NCBI GenBank assembly: GCA_039414355.1
Contig: JBCDJN010000003.1
Span: forward strand, 1-64,000
Origin: JBCCQL01 sp039414355
Lineage (GTDB): Bacteria; Planctomycetota; Planctomycetia; Pirellulales; Lacipirellulaceae
Direction: 5' to 3'
DNA length: 64,000 nucleotides
In this document: in pieces, positions 24,455 through 32,899 of the stretch
How the letters are laid out: each line of letters starts with the position of its first letter
How positions within the stretch are numbered: the first letter of the stretch is position 1
Notes under the pieces: generated by a model
The model's database searches: none
Seen by the model: only the letters and a program-made list of their open reading frames with translations
Told to the model about the DNA's origin: nothing
Position numbers and translations under genes: made by a program

Positions 24455-27148
24455 GTGCACTGTCCGCCGGAAAACGCCGCTCGACGAGCCGCCCTCCGCT
24501 GGTGCGACCAGGCCACCGACGCGGCGATTGCATGGACGCTGTTCGCAGCGCCGCTCTGCTTCGGCGGCCGGCACGGGTTCGGCCAGTTGCTCTACGCCGG
24601 TGGCGTGGCGGTGGGCGCCATCGCAACCGCGGCAGGCCACGCCCTTCGCGGCCAAGCGACCCCACGCCGCCCGTGGCTGCAAACGGTCATCACACTGGCG
24701 GTCGCCTTGCCGCTGCTGCAGCTCGTGCCGCTGCCGGACGGAGTGATCGGCCAACTCGCGCCCGCGCTCGATCAGCTCGTGCCCGCTTGGCGATCGGCGA
24801 CCGGCTTCGACGTTCACCTGGGCGAGTGGCAAACCGTTTCCGTCACGCCTTGGGCCACGCAGGCCGGCGCCGCGCTGCTTGCGTGCCATGCCGTGTTGTT
24901 GATCGTCGTGCTCCGCAGGCTGCGCGAACGACGCGACATCGAACGGCTGCTCCGCGCCATCGCCCTCGCCGCGGCCGCCATGGCGGCGCTTGGCATCGCC
25001 CAATGGCTCTTGTCCAACGGCAAGCTCCTGTGGGTCTACCAGCACCCGCAGCGCCAAATCGGCGACCAGGTGCAGGGCGCCTTCGCCAACAAAAACCACT
25101 TCGCCCACTTCGTGCTGCTGGGGCTTGCCCCGCTGGCGTGGGCGGCGCTCGCCAAACTGCCGCCGCCGAAGCGAAGGAGCCGCCCCCTCGCGCCGCCGCC
25201 CGAGCCCAACCGCTGGGCGCCGGTGGCTTGGCAATCCGCCCTTGTCGTCAGCGCGGCGGCGGTGGTGATGTCGCTCTCGCGTGGCGCCGTCCTTGCGGGC
25301 GTGGTGGCGGGCCTGGTGTGTGTGGGGTTCGTCTGGTCGCAGCTCCGTTTGGGCCGGAACAACCTTGGCGCCATCGCCGGCGTGACGCTGGCCGTGCTGC
25401 TGGCGATTAGCGCGACAGACCTGCACCGCGTCGCCCAGCGATTCGGCGGGTTGGCCGGCGGCGGTGTGGTGGAGTCGCTTGACGGCGGCCAGGCGCGGCG
25501 CGAAGTGTGGCGGGCGAACGTCTCCGCCGCCGCGGCGAGCCCGTGGTTCGGCTTCGGCGCCGGCAGCCACTCGGACGTTTACCGCGCGTTCATCCGCCGC
25601 GGCTTCGACCACGAGTTCACCCACGCCGAGTCGGGCTACCTGCAGCTCGCCAGCGAAACCGGCCTCGCCGGGCTGACCATCTTGGTGGGGTTCGTTGCAT
25701 TGGTTGCCACGGCCTGCTTCCGCGCGTTGCGCTCGACCGATCCGCGAAGAAAGCTGCTGGCGGCGGTCGCCGCGTTCGGGCTCGTCGCCAGCGCCGTGCA
25801 CTCAGCGGTCGACTTCGTTTGGTACCTGCCAGCATGCCTTTCGGTCGCGTTGATGCTCGCCGCTTGTGCGATCCGGTTGGCGGAGCTTGACGATCGCACG
25901 CCGCAGCTCGCGCCTGAAGTTGGGAAGGAACAGGCGGTGCTCTGGCAGTCGTTCGCCTTGCCGGGCTTTGCCGTCTTGGCGTTGACGACGCTGTGGGGAC
26001 CGGGCCTGGCGGCGGTTTCTTGGGACCACTACCTGCTCGCCTCGCGGCACGAACGCGGCCTGGCCCACGCCGCCGTCGCCGACGCCGGCGATGCGATGGC
26101 CGGCCACGAGGACCGCGTGGCACTCAACGAGCAGATGATCGCCGCCCTCGACCAGGTGCTGTGCCACCAGCCGGACAACGCCCGCGCGCGGCTGCGGCTT
26201 GCGGGGCGGCTGCTGCAAGCGTTTGAGCTCTCCCGTCACGAGTCGACCAACGCGATGGGCCTCGCCCACCTTCGCGGGGCGGCGCTCGCCTCGGAGTTCC
26301 CCACGCGGCGGGCGACCAACGCGTGGCTGCGGCAGGCGTTTGGCGATGAGAGCCGGCTGGTGATTGACGCCCACTACCACGTTACCGCAGCCCTGCGCGG
26401 CGCCCCGCTGCAGGCGGACGGCTACGGCTACTTGGCCGACTTGACGTTCCTCTCGCCGCCAAGCCAACGAAACACCGCCGCGCTGATGGAGCAAGCTGTC
26501 CGGGTCGACCCGCACGACGGCGGCGTGCTGTTTGTCGCGGGCAAGCACGCGTTGCTCGCCGGGCAGGTGGAGCCCGCGCTTGCGTACTGGCGTCGTGCGC
26601 ACCAAGCGCCGGGACGTTATGGGTTGATGGTCCACGCGCAGCTCGGCCAGCGGGTTGGCGCCGAGGAGTACTTCGAGACGTTCCACCCCGGGCTGGACGT
26701 CGTGCGTGCCATGCACCTGCACAACAGCGAGCAGAAGAACCTTGAAGCGCTGCCGCTCATCGCCCGCTACGCCGAGTCGTTAGCCGAAGCGACGGCGACG
26801 GACGAAACGCATCGCCTCACCCGTGCCGAACTCGCCGAGGCGTGGTGGATGGCGGGCGACAGTTGGCTGCACTGCGAGTCGGCGGACCGTGCGCTTGCGG
26901 CGCTGCGGAAGGCGGCGGAGCTCAGCCCGCACAACTACGGCATTCGGAGAACTCTCGCCAAGGCGTGCTGCGAGGCGGGCCATGCCGACGAGGCCGCACC
27001 GCATCTCCGCTGGTGCAACGCACGCGAGCCCGGCGATCCGATGATCGTTGAGCTGATGACGCGGCAGAAGCGATCGCCGAACGCTTCGGCCGATCAACCG
27101 GGAGGATCACAGCGCGTCGGCCACCATCGCGGCGACCTCACTCGTTGA
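24455..27148 (+). CDS. Wzy_C-type O-antigen ligase family protein with TPR-like C-terminus
   Basis: An 897-residue protein starting at a GTG seven bases after the kinase. The first 520 residues have about twelve transmembrane helices and the Wzy_C loop (GQARREVWRANVSAAAASPW, then GFGAGSHSDVYRAFIRRG near residue 365, with THAESGYLQLASETGLAGLT). Asn-Lys-Asn-His in FANKNHFAHF is also a family mark. The last 370 residues are helical, with TPR-like periodicity (ALAYWRRAHQ, ALAALRKAAELSPHNYGIRR). The enzyme class joins lipid-linked glycans to an acceptor: lipid A, another glycan, or protein as in PglL. Its end overlaps the convergent leuB gene by 42 bases. Which acceptor applies is not decidable here. 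Confidence 0.78.
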   Translation: MHCPPENAARRAALRWCDQATDAAIAWTLFAAPLCFGGRHGFGQLLYAGGVAVGAIATAAGHALRGQATPRRPWLQTVITLAVALPLLQLVPLPDGVIGQLAPALDQLVPAWRSATGFDVHLGEWQTVSVTPWATQAGAALLACHAVLLIVVLRRLRERRDIERLLRAIALAAAAMAALGIAQWLLSNGKLLWVYQHPQRQIGDQVQGAFANKNHFAHFVLLGLAPLAWAALAKLPPPKRRSRPLAPPPEPNRWAPVAWQSALVVSAAAVVMSLSRGAVLAGVVAGLVCVGFVWSQLRLGRNNLGAIAGVTLAVLLAISATDLHRVAQRFGGLAGGGVVESLDGGQARREVWRANVSAAAASPWFGFGAGSHSDVYRAFIRRGFDHEFTHAESGYLQLASETGLAGLTILVGFVALVATACFRALRSTDPRRKLLAAVAAFGLVASAVHSAVDFVWYLPACLSVALMLAACAIRLAELDDRTPQLAPEVGKEQAVLWQSFALPGFAVLALTTLWGPGLAAVSWDHYLLASRHERGLAHAAVADAGDAMAGHEDRVALNEQMIAALDQVLCHQPDNARARLRLAGRLLQAFELSRHESTNAMGLAHLRGAALASEFPTRRATNAWLRQAFGDESRLVIDAHYHVTAALRGAPLQADGYGYLADLTFLSPPSQRNTAALMEQAVRVDPHDGGVLFVAGKHALLAGQVEPALAYWRRAHQAPGRYGLMVHAQLGQRVGAEEYFETFHPGLDVVRAMHLHNSEQKNLEALPLIARYAESLAEATATDETHRLTRAELAEAWWMAGDSWLHCESADRALAALRKAAELSPHNYGIRRTLAKACCEAGHADEAAPHLRWCNAREPGDPMIVELMTRQKRSPNASADQPGGSQRVGHHRGDLTR

Positions 27149-28198
27149 GTACCCGCTGCGGTCGAGCCGCTTGCCGGCGAACTTTGGCGTGGTCTTCTGC
27201 ACCGCGGCGCCGATTGCCTCGCCGCACGCCACGGCGGCGTCGTTGCTCTTGATGCGGCCGGTCTCGCGGAGCAGCAAGCCGAGCGAATCGATCGTGGCGA
27301 TCGGGTTGGCGATCTGCTGCCCGGCGATGTCGGGCGCCGAGCCGTGCACGGGCTCAAACATGCTGGGCGCTTCGCCCGTAGGGTTGAGGTTGCCGCTGGC
27401 GGCGATGCCCATTCCGCCGGCAATCGCCGCGCCGAGGTCGGTGATGATGTCGCCGAACATGTTGGGCACCACCACCACGTCGTACACCTCGGGCGTGTTG
27501 ACCAGGTACATGCAGCACGCGTCAACGTGGTGGTAGTCCGTTTCGATCTCCGGGTACTCTTCGGCGATCTCCTTGAACGCGTGGAACCACGTCTCGCCGG
27601 CGAAGGTCAGCACGTTGGTCTTGTGGACCAGCGTCAGCCGCTTTCGGGGGCGCGTCTTGGCCACGTCGAACGCGTACCGCACGCACCGCTCCACGCCCAT
27701 CCGCGTGGCGACCATGGTCTGGCTGGCCACCTCGTGCGGCGTGCCCTTCCGCATGATCCCGCCGATGCCGCAGTACAGGTCCTCGGTGTTCTCGCGGACG
27801 CAGATCAGATCGATATCTTCGGCCGACTTATCCTTTAGCGGCGTCTCGATGCCAGGGTAGAGCTTGACGGGGCGGAGGTTGATGTACTGGTCCAGCTCGA
27901 AGCGGAGCCGCAGCAGGATGCCCTTCTCGATGACGCCTCCGGCCAGACGCGGGTCGTTTGGCAGGCCGCCGACGGCGCCCAATAGGATCGCGTCGAACTT
28001 GCGGAGTTCGCCTAGATCGGCGTCGTCCAGCACGTGGCCCGTGTCCAGAAAGTGCTGTGCGGAGAACGGGAAGTCCGCGGTCTCGAAAGCCAGGCCCGCG
28101 GCCGGCGCCGCCTTCGCTAACACATCGAGCGACGCGCCAACGACTTCGGGCCCGATGCCGTCACCGGCAATGACAGCGATCTTGAGTGGGGTGGCCAT
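27107..28198 (-). CDS. leuB: 3-isopropylmalate dehydrogenase
   Basis: A 363-residue enzyme starting MATPLKIAVIAGDGIGPEVV. Family marks are ILLGAVGGLPNDPR, the substrate arginines in RFELDQYINLRPVKLYPG, VRENTEDLYCGIGG and the metal-site aspartates in VVVPNMFGDIITDLGAAIAG, with NAD specificity region FEPVHGSAPDIAGQQIANP. It oxidises and decarboxylates 3-isopropylmalate in leucine synthesis. A tartrate/isocitrate-dehydrogenase paralogue cannot be fully excluded, since the NTEDLY stretch is shared. No other leu genes are adjacent. Confidence 0.85.
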   Translation of the reverse strand: MATPLKIAVIAGDGIGPEVVGASLDVLAKAAPAAGLAFETADFPFSAQHFLDTGHVLDDADLGELRKFDAILLGAVGGLPNDPRLAGGVIEKGILLRLRFELDQYINLRPVKLYPGIETPLKDKSAEDIDLICVRENTEDLYCGIGGIMRKGTPHEVASQTMVATRMGVERCVRYAFDVAKTRPRKRLTLVHKTNVLTFAGETWFHAFKEIAEEYPEIETDYHHVDACCMYLVNTPEVYDVVVVPNMFGDIITDLGAAIAGGMGIAASGNLNPTGEAPSMFEPVHGSAPDIAGQQIANPIATIDSLGLLLRETGRIKSNDAAVACGEAIGAAVQKTTPKFAGKRLDRSGYSTSEVAAMVADAL

Positions 28199-28300
28199 AG
28201 GGCGACTCGGTCTCAACAACGGGGCTTAGCAACGGGGTCAGCGGCACTTCGTGGCCACGAACCCCGGAGTATATCCGCTGGCGTGCCGGGCAGAAGGCGT

Positions 28301-28330
28301 TTGACCAGTCGTGGCAGCCTTCATTAGACT
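28301..28330 (+). promoter_or_regulatory. Probable sigma-70-type promoter
   Basis: TTGACC at 28301-28306 and TAGACT at 28325-28330 are separated by 18 bases, close to the housekeeping consensus. It points toward the membrane-protein gene starting at 28435, leaving a leader of about 100 bases. Prediction from sequence only. Confidence 0.45.
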
Positions 28331-28434
28331 AAGGCCCGTCGGCGGGGGGCTGGGAGCGTGTCGACACGCAACGAGGTCAACTGCACCGGCAGGCAACTTT
28401 TCTCAAAGTGGGCCACGGCCCAGAAGGCGCTGAA

Positions 28435-29076
28435 ATGAGCTTTGGCAAGTCGCTAGTGGGCGCCCTGATTGGTGCGGGCGTAGGCCTTGGTGCTCAAGCT
28501 GGCATTGAGTCCTCCATGGGCAGCGAGATGTGGTGGTTCCCGGTCGTGACCGGCGCCTTGACCGGCCTGGGTGTTCGCGTGCTGGACCCGTCGGTGAAGA
28601 CCGCGCCCAGCTACCTACGCGGAGCCATGGCGGCGCTGCTCGGCCTGGGTGGCATCTTCGGCGGCATCTCACTCTCGTCGAAGATGCAGGTCGACAACCT
28701 GGCCGAGACCTCCAAGCCCATCGCCGTACAAGCCGCAGCCGAACCGGCTGAGACCGAAGACGCCGAAGAGACGGAAACCACGGACGAAGCGGCCGAGGTC
28801 GAGGTGCCCGAGCCGACCCCTGTCGCCCTAGGCCCGGCCGCCGGCGCGGGCGAGCAGAAGCCGCTCGTCGGGGCGCCGGAGTTCTCGGTTTGGAACTTCG
28901 CGATGATTGGCCTTGGCATGTTCCTGGCCTACGAGCTGGCACGGGGCAGCGCCCCGACCGAAGACGCCGGCGAAGAGGGCGTGGCAACGCCCGAAGACGG
29001 CCCCGACGCCCACGCCGAAGGCGATCCCGAGCCGGCGCCCGAAGAGAAGCCGCAAGAAGAGACCGCCGGCGCCTAG
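28435..29076 (+). CDS. Hypothetical membrane protein with acidic central and C-terminal regions
   Basis: A 213-residue protein starting MSFGKSLVGALIGAGVGLGA, with AGAAGG-like AGAAGG eight bases upstream of the ATG; a GTG nine codons earlier is possible. Glycine-rich hydrophobic segments lie at residues 5-20, 32-46, 58-76 and about 150-165. An acidic Glu/Ala stretch (about 95-125) and an acidic Pro/Glu tail follow. The mix of glycine-zipper helices and acidic tails suggests a membrane-associated protein, but no family is recognised. It is followed by a clear terminator. Confidence 0.7.
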   Translation: MSFGKSLVGALIGAGVGLGAQAGIESSMGSEMWWFPVVTGALTGLGVRVLDPSVKTAPSYLRGAMAALLGLGGIFGGISLSSKMQVDNLAETSKPIAVQAAAEPAETEDAEETETTDEAAEVEVPEPTPVALGPAAGAGEQKPLVGAPEFSVWNFAMIGLGMFLAYELARGSAPTEDAGEEGVATPEDGPDAHAEGDPEPAPEEKPQEETAGA

Positions 29077-29113
29077 CAAAGCCGGCGGCCACGGCGGCCT
29101 AATCGACCATTGA

Positions 29114-29151
29114 AACCGTGTGTTCCGGTTCTCCGGGACACGCGGTTTTTT
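29114..29151 (+). terminator. Rho-independent terminator
   Basis: AACCGTGTGTTCC and GGGACACGCGGTT form a stem with one mismatch around the loop GGTTCTCC, followed by six T. It ends the transcript of the membrane-protein gene 38 bases upstream. Confidence 0.8.
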
Positions 29152-29355
29152 CGTGCGCGGTTGACTATGCCGGCCAGCGGCCCCGTTGCCGGCGTCTGCG
29201 ACCGTCAAGCGTGCCAGTCGGGCAAGCGGCGCCGGCTAACGTCCTACGTTTGCAGCCGTTGTGGGCCAATACCCGATGTTGATTCACACACCCCGAGTAA
29301 CAACGCCGGCGCCGCACCGTAGAAGCCACCGAGACTCGCCATCCCTGAATCCACC

Positions 29356-29622
29356 ATGAACGACCCACCAGCGATCCGCGTGCACCGCCCCGCACCTGCC
29401 AAAAAAGTGCGGGCAACGCTCTATCTCCCCCCCGACCTGCTAGATGAAGCGCGGGACGCCGCGTTCCATCTGGCGGGACCCCCCGCACGGATGACCCTCA
29501 CCAAGTTGGCCGAAGAAGCCTTCCGTCGAGAACTGGAGCGGCTCAAGCAGCTCTACAACGACGGCGAAGACTTCCCCCCACGCACGGAAGACCTCAAGGG
29601 CGGCCGTCCTATCGCAGCCTAA
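29356..29622 (+). CDS. Ribbon-helix-helix-like small protein
   Basis: An 88-residue protein. VRATLYLPPDLLDEARDAAF matches the beta strand and first helix of a ribbon-helix-helix DNA-binding fold, and TLTKLAEEAFRRELERLKQL the second helix. A conserved-looking tail KGGRPIAA follows. Such proteins usually act as repressors, antitoxins or partition factors. The next frame begins 12 bases later, so a two-gene unit is possible, but the neighbour does not resemble a known toxin. Function beyond probable DNA binding is not claimed. Confidence 0.65.
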   Translation: MNDPPAIRVHRPAPAKKVRATLYLPPDLLDEARDAAFHLAGPPARMTLTKLAEEAFRRELERLKQLYNDGEDFPPRTEDLKGGRPIAA

Positions 29623-29634
29623 CGAGGCCCCGAA

Positions 29635-29853
29635 GTGACACCCTCCCGCGCCGCCGGCGCTACGACCCACCAACCGAACCCTACCGTGTCGGTCGGCCTC
29701 GACGAGGACGAACCGGCCACCGTTCACACCGCGGCCGCCAACCGGCAAGAAGTCCGCCGCCTCCGCCACCGGCTGCTGAAGATGATCATTCAGCACCACC
29801 AGCAACGCCAACTCGGGAGCTGCCGGTCAGCGCTCGCTCGCGACGCCGGCTAG
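29635..29853 (+). CDS. Small hypothetical protein (72 aa), uncertain
   Basis: Starts at a GTG 12 bases after the ribbon-helix-helix gene, with GAGG upstream. A basic helical segment (NRQEVRRLRHRLLKMIIQHH) looks like real protein, whereas the final SCRSALARDAG looks like read-through into an intergenic sequence. The spacing to both neighbours fits an operon with the downstream protease. No family recognised. Confidence 0.4.
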   Translation: MTPSRAAGATTHQPNPTVSVGLDEDEPATVHTAAANRQEVRRLRHRLLKMIIQHHQQRQLGSCRSALARDAG

Positions 29854-29864
29854 AGATCACGCCG

Positions 29865-30842
29865 TTGCGCACTCCACCCACTCGATACGCCGCGTTGGCG
29901 CTGGCCGTCTTTCTCACGCATGCCCCAGCCACGCGGGCTAGCAGCGCGACGCAGCCGCCCCACCCGGCCGTGGCGCGCATCATAGTCGCCGAGGGCGACG
30001 GCTCCGCCTTCGGCACCGGAACGTTGATCGACGCCCGCGGCGAGTTCGGCCTGGTAGTGACCAACTGGCACGTGGTCCGCCACGCCACGGGGCCCATCCG
30101 CGTCGTCTTTCCCAGCGGCTTCCAAAGCGAGGCCCGCCGGCTCAAGCTCGACGAAGACTGGGACCTCGCCGCGCTGGTCATCTGGCGTCCGCCCGCGGCG
30201 CCGGTGCCGCTGGCGACCCAGGCGCCCAAGCCGGGCGACCCGCTCACCATCTGCGGCTACGGCCAGGGGACCTACCGCGAAGCAACCGGCCGCTGCACGG
30301 CGTACTACGCGCCCGACCTCAACCTGCCGCGTGAGATCGTCGAACTCGACGTCGAAGCCCGGCAGGGCGATTCCGGCGGACCGATCCTCAACGCCCACGG
30401 CGAACTGGCGGGCGTGCTGTTCGGGGCAGGGCAGGGCGCCACGCTCGGCAGCTTCGGCGGCCGTGTTCAGGAGTTCCTCGCGTCGCTACGGCCCGACCAG
30501 CCACGAACCTCGCCGCCTTCTATGGCGATGCCGCCCGCAGCGCCGTCGTTTGAACCGGCGCCCGAACAACAGCTCGCTGATGCTGGTGAGCAAGACCCCC
30601 TGCAACGCGAGGAGCCAGCCGCGTTTGCGCTTGCGTCGACCGTGATCGACGCGCGCCCGGCGGTAGACGACGAAGCCGAGGCAGGCGTCGTGGCCGACGA
30701 CGCGAAGGGCGACATTCAGGCGACGGTGAATGCAGCGCCGTCGTTTGCCACGCCCTTTGACTGGTTCGAGACCGCCAAGACCGCGCTCGCCGCGTTCGGG
30801 CTCGCCGTGATCGGCTTGCAGCTGGTGCGGTGGTTGATCTGA
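29865..30842 (+). CDS. Trypsin-like serine protease, exported and membrane-anchored
   Basis: A 325-residue protein starting at a TTG, with signal sequence ALALAVFLTHAPATRASS. The chymotrypsin-fold triad is complete: His69 (VTNWHVVRHA), Asp100 (DEDWDLAALVIW) and Ser170 (RQGDSGGPILNA). A Pro/Ala/Glu-rich linker (about 205-285) leads to a C-terminal helix (AALAAFGLAVIGLQLVRWLI-like) that would anchor it in the membrane. No PDZ domain is visible, so it differs from DegP. Substrate unknown; it follows two small genes with short gaps. Confidence 0.8.
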   Translation: MRTPPTRYAALALAVFLTHAPATRASSATQPPHPAVARIIVAEGDGSAFGTGTLIDARGEFGLVVTNWHVVRHATGPIRVVFPSGFQSEARRLKLDEDWDLAALVIWRPPAAPVPLATQAPKPGDPLTICGYGQGTYREATGRCTAYYAPDLNLPREIVELDVEARQGDSGGPILNAHGELAGVLFGAGQGATLGSFGGRVQEFLASLRPDQPRTSPPSMAMPPAAPSFEPAPEQQLADAGEQDPLQREEPAAFALASTVIDARPAVDDEAEAGVVADDAKGDIQATVNAAPSFATPFDWFETAKTALAAFGLAVIGLQLVRWLI

Positions 30843-30860
30843 CGCTCGCTCCGCCCGCGT

Positions 30861-31352
30861 TTAGCGGGCCAGCCGCTTCCGCAGATCAGGCACGATCTCA
30901 CGCGGCACAAACCGGCTCAGCTCCTCGTCGCCCGCCAGCGGCGTGATCTGTTTGATGAGCGAGCTGGAGACGTGCGAGAACTCATCGTCCGCCATCAAGA
31001 ACACGGTCTCGATGCCGGGGTCGAGCTTCCGGTTGGCGAGCGTCATCGTGAACTCGGCCTCCATGTCGCTCAGCGAGCGGATGCCGCGAATGATCACCCG
31101 CGCGTCAACATCGCGAACAAACTGCACCGCCAAGCCAACGAAGCGGTGGACCACCACGTTGCCCAGGTCGGCGGTCACGCGTTCGATCAGAGCCACCCGC
31201 TCCTCCGCCGAGAAGAGCGAACTCTTCTCCGGATTGATGCCGACGCCCACGATCAACTCGTCGACCAACCGGCTGCTGCGCTGAATCACATTGAGGTGGC
31301 CGAGCGTGATCGGATCGAACGAGCCCGTGTATACCGCTCGGCGAGATGACAT
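30861..31352 (-). CDS. coaD: Phosphopantetheine adenylyltransferase
   Basis: A 163-residue protein of normal length. YTGSFDPITLGHLNVIQRSS is the nucleotidyltransferase signature with the T/HxGH motif, and IIRGIRSLSDMEAEFTMTLA and FSHVSSSLIKQI are CoaD-specific. It transfers AMP from ATP to 4'-phosphopantetheine, the penultimate step of coenzyme A synthesis, in the cytoplasm. Convergent with the protease gene, 18 bases apart. Confidence 0.96.
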   Translation of the reverse strand: MSSRRAVYTGSFDPITLGHLNVIQRSSRLVDELIVGVGINPEKSSLFSAEERVALIERVTADLGNVVVHRFVGLAVQFVRDVDARVIIRGIRSLSDMEAEFTMTLANRKLDPGIETVFLMADDEFSHVSSSLIKQITPLAGDEELSRFVPREIVPDLRKRLAR

Positions 31353-31447
31353 GCGTTTGGTTGCGTTGTTTGAGAAGTGCGAAGCGTTGGCTATCCGCTA
31401 GTGGACGCGGCGGCACGGCGATATCGAAGCTTCGGCGCCTATTGTGT

Positions 31448-31568
31448 TGACCGCGAATGAAGCGAATCGAGCGAATAAGATGAGCTGGTTAAATGCCGCG
31501 GTCGACCTTGCCCCGCTTGCAGGCGCCTACACTACATCATTCGCGCTTATTCGCCTCATTCGCGGTCA
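31448..31568. repeat. Intergenic element with terminal inverted repeats (CGCGAATGA type)
   Basis: The left arm begins TGACCGCGAATGAAGCGAAT and the right arm ends ATTCGCCTCATTCGCGGTCA; they are inverted copies with a few mismatches over about 33 bases. Each arm is itself built of CGAAT(GA) short-period units. The 121-base element lies upstream of coaD and downstream of the aminotransferase stop. It codes for nothing obvious. Confidence 0.75.
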
Positions 31569-31606
31569 GTTCTGCTGCCCCCAAGTGTCCGTCACGACTA
31601 GCCTGG

Positions 31607-32788
31607 TCACTGAAGCGCCGTGACGAGTCGATCGATGTCGTCGGTGTTGGTATAAGCATGCGGGCTGATCCGCAGGCGGCCGCCGCGGCAGCTTAGGGCG
31701 ACGCCCGCTTCGAGGCATCGCTCACGTTGCTTCACCGGGTCCTGGCCCGGCAGGGTGAACGACACCACGCCCGACCGTGGGTCCCAGCCCGACTGCGGTT
31801 CGCGGTGCGTGGCGATCTCGGCGCCGATCGATCGCAGGCGTTCACACGCCGCATCGGAAATGCTCAGCACCGCTTCCGCGGCTCCGCCGCGGGGCCACGC
31901 CATGAGCAGGTCGAGGCTGGCGCCCCACGCGATCAGCCCCGCGAGGTTCTGCGAGCCGCCTTCGAACCGCGCCGCGGTGGGGCGGAGGCGGAAGTCGATG
32001 GTCGTGTAGTCGTACCGGCCCACGACGCTCGCCGCGCCAACGCCCGCCGGCCGCAGCTTGTCCAGGTGCTCGCTTTTGATGTAAGCCAGCCCGGCGCCCT
32101 CGGGGCCCAGCATCCACTTGTGGCCGTCGGCGGCGAGGAAGTCGATGGGCGTCTGGCGGACGTCAATCGGAAACACGCCAAGCCCCTGAATCGCGTCCAA
32201 GAAGAACAACGCGCCGGCCTCGTGCGCGATGGCCGCCAGGCTGTCGATGTCTTGTCGGTAGCCGGTCGAGAAGCCGACCCAGCTCACCGAGACCACACGC
32301 GTGCGGTCGTCGCACGCCTCGCGGACGCGGTCTAGGTCGAAGCGGCCGAAGTCGGTCTTCACCATCCGCGTCTCAACGCCGCGGCTCTCCTGGTTCATCC
32401 ATGGGTAGACGTTCGAAGGGTACTCGTCCGCCAGGATGACCACGTTGTCGCCTTCGCGCCAGTCGAGCCCCTCGGCGACGAAGTTGATGCCGGTCGTGGT
32501 GTTGGGCACCAGGACGATTTCCGACTCCTCGGCGCCGATCAGCCGAGCCGCGGACGAACGGACCTCGCCGACGCGATCGGACCAGTTCATCCAGACCGTA
32601 TCGCCCAACTCGGCCGCTTCGCGGGCCCACTGAGCGAGGGCGGCGGAGGCGGGCCCGCTGAGCGGCGCCACGGCCGAGTGGTCGAAGTACGCCACCCGCT
32701 CGGCAATGGGCATCTGGGCCCGCATTCCGGCGGAGTCCATGGGAGCGGCGGCGGTTGCGGTTGCGTTTTCGATGACTCGGCCTCGCAT
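31607..32788 (-). CDS. Class V aminotransferase, cysteine-desulfurase-like
   Basis: A 393-residue PLP enzyme. The cofactor lysine is Lys224 in FLAADGHKWMLGPEG; other marks are VLVPNTTTGINFVAEGL and VSWVGFSTGYRQDIDSLAAI. The N-terminal 30 residues are poorly conserved-looking, and ATGs 16, 21 or 25 codons downstream are alternative starts (motif begins at VAYFDHSAVAPLSG). The Cys loop typical of IscS/SufS is not evident, so it may act on a substrate other than free cysteine, as in isopenicillin-N-epimerase-like members. No Fe-S assembly genes are near. Confidence 0.8.
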   Translation of the reverse strand: MRGRVIENATATAAAPMDSAGMRAQMPIAERVAYFDHSAVAPLSGPASAALAQWAREAAELGDTVWMNWSDRVGEVRSSAARLIGAEESEIVLVPNTTTGINFVAEGLDWREGDNVVILADEYPSNVYPWMNQESRGVETRMVKTDFGRFDLDRVREACDDRTRVVSVSWVGFSTGYRQDIDSLAAIAHEAGALFFLDAIQGLGVFPIDVRQTPIDFLAADGHKWMLGPEGAGLAYIKSEHLDKLRPAGVGAASVVGRYDYTTIDFRLRPTAARFEGGSQNLAGLIAWGASLDLLMAWPRGGAAEAVLSISDAACERLRSIGAEIATHREPQSGWDPRSGVVSFTLPGQDPVKQRERCLEAGVALSCRGGRLRISPHAYTNTDDIDRLVTALQ

Positions 32789-32899
32789 GGCATACTGGTG
32801 GTGGGGCAGGGCGGTGTTCGCCGCCCGCTCACGACGGATGACGCACGAGTGACAAGTCTACCGCTAACCGGGGTTCACTCCCACCAGGAGCCGCCGCCG

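Noticed and set aside
29110..29322. A 70-codon forward frame after the terminator
   Set aside because: It begins within the terminator stem and has no protein-like sequence.
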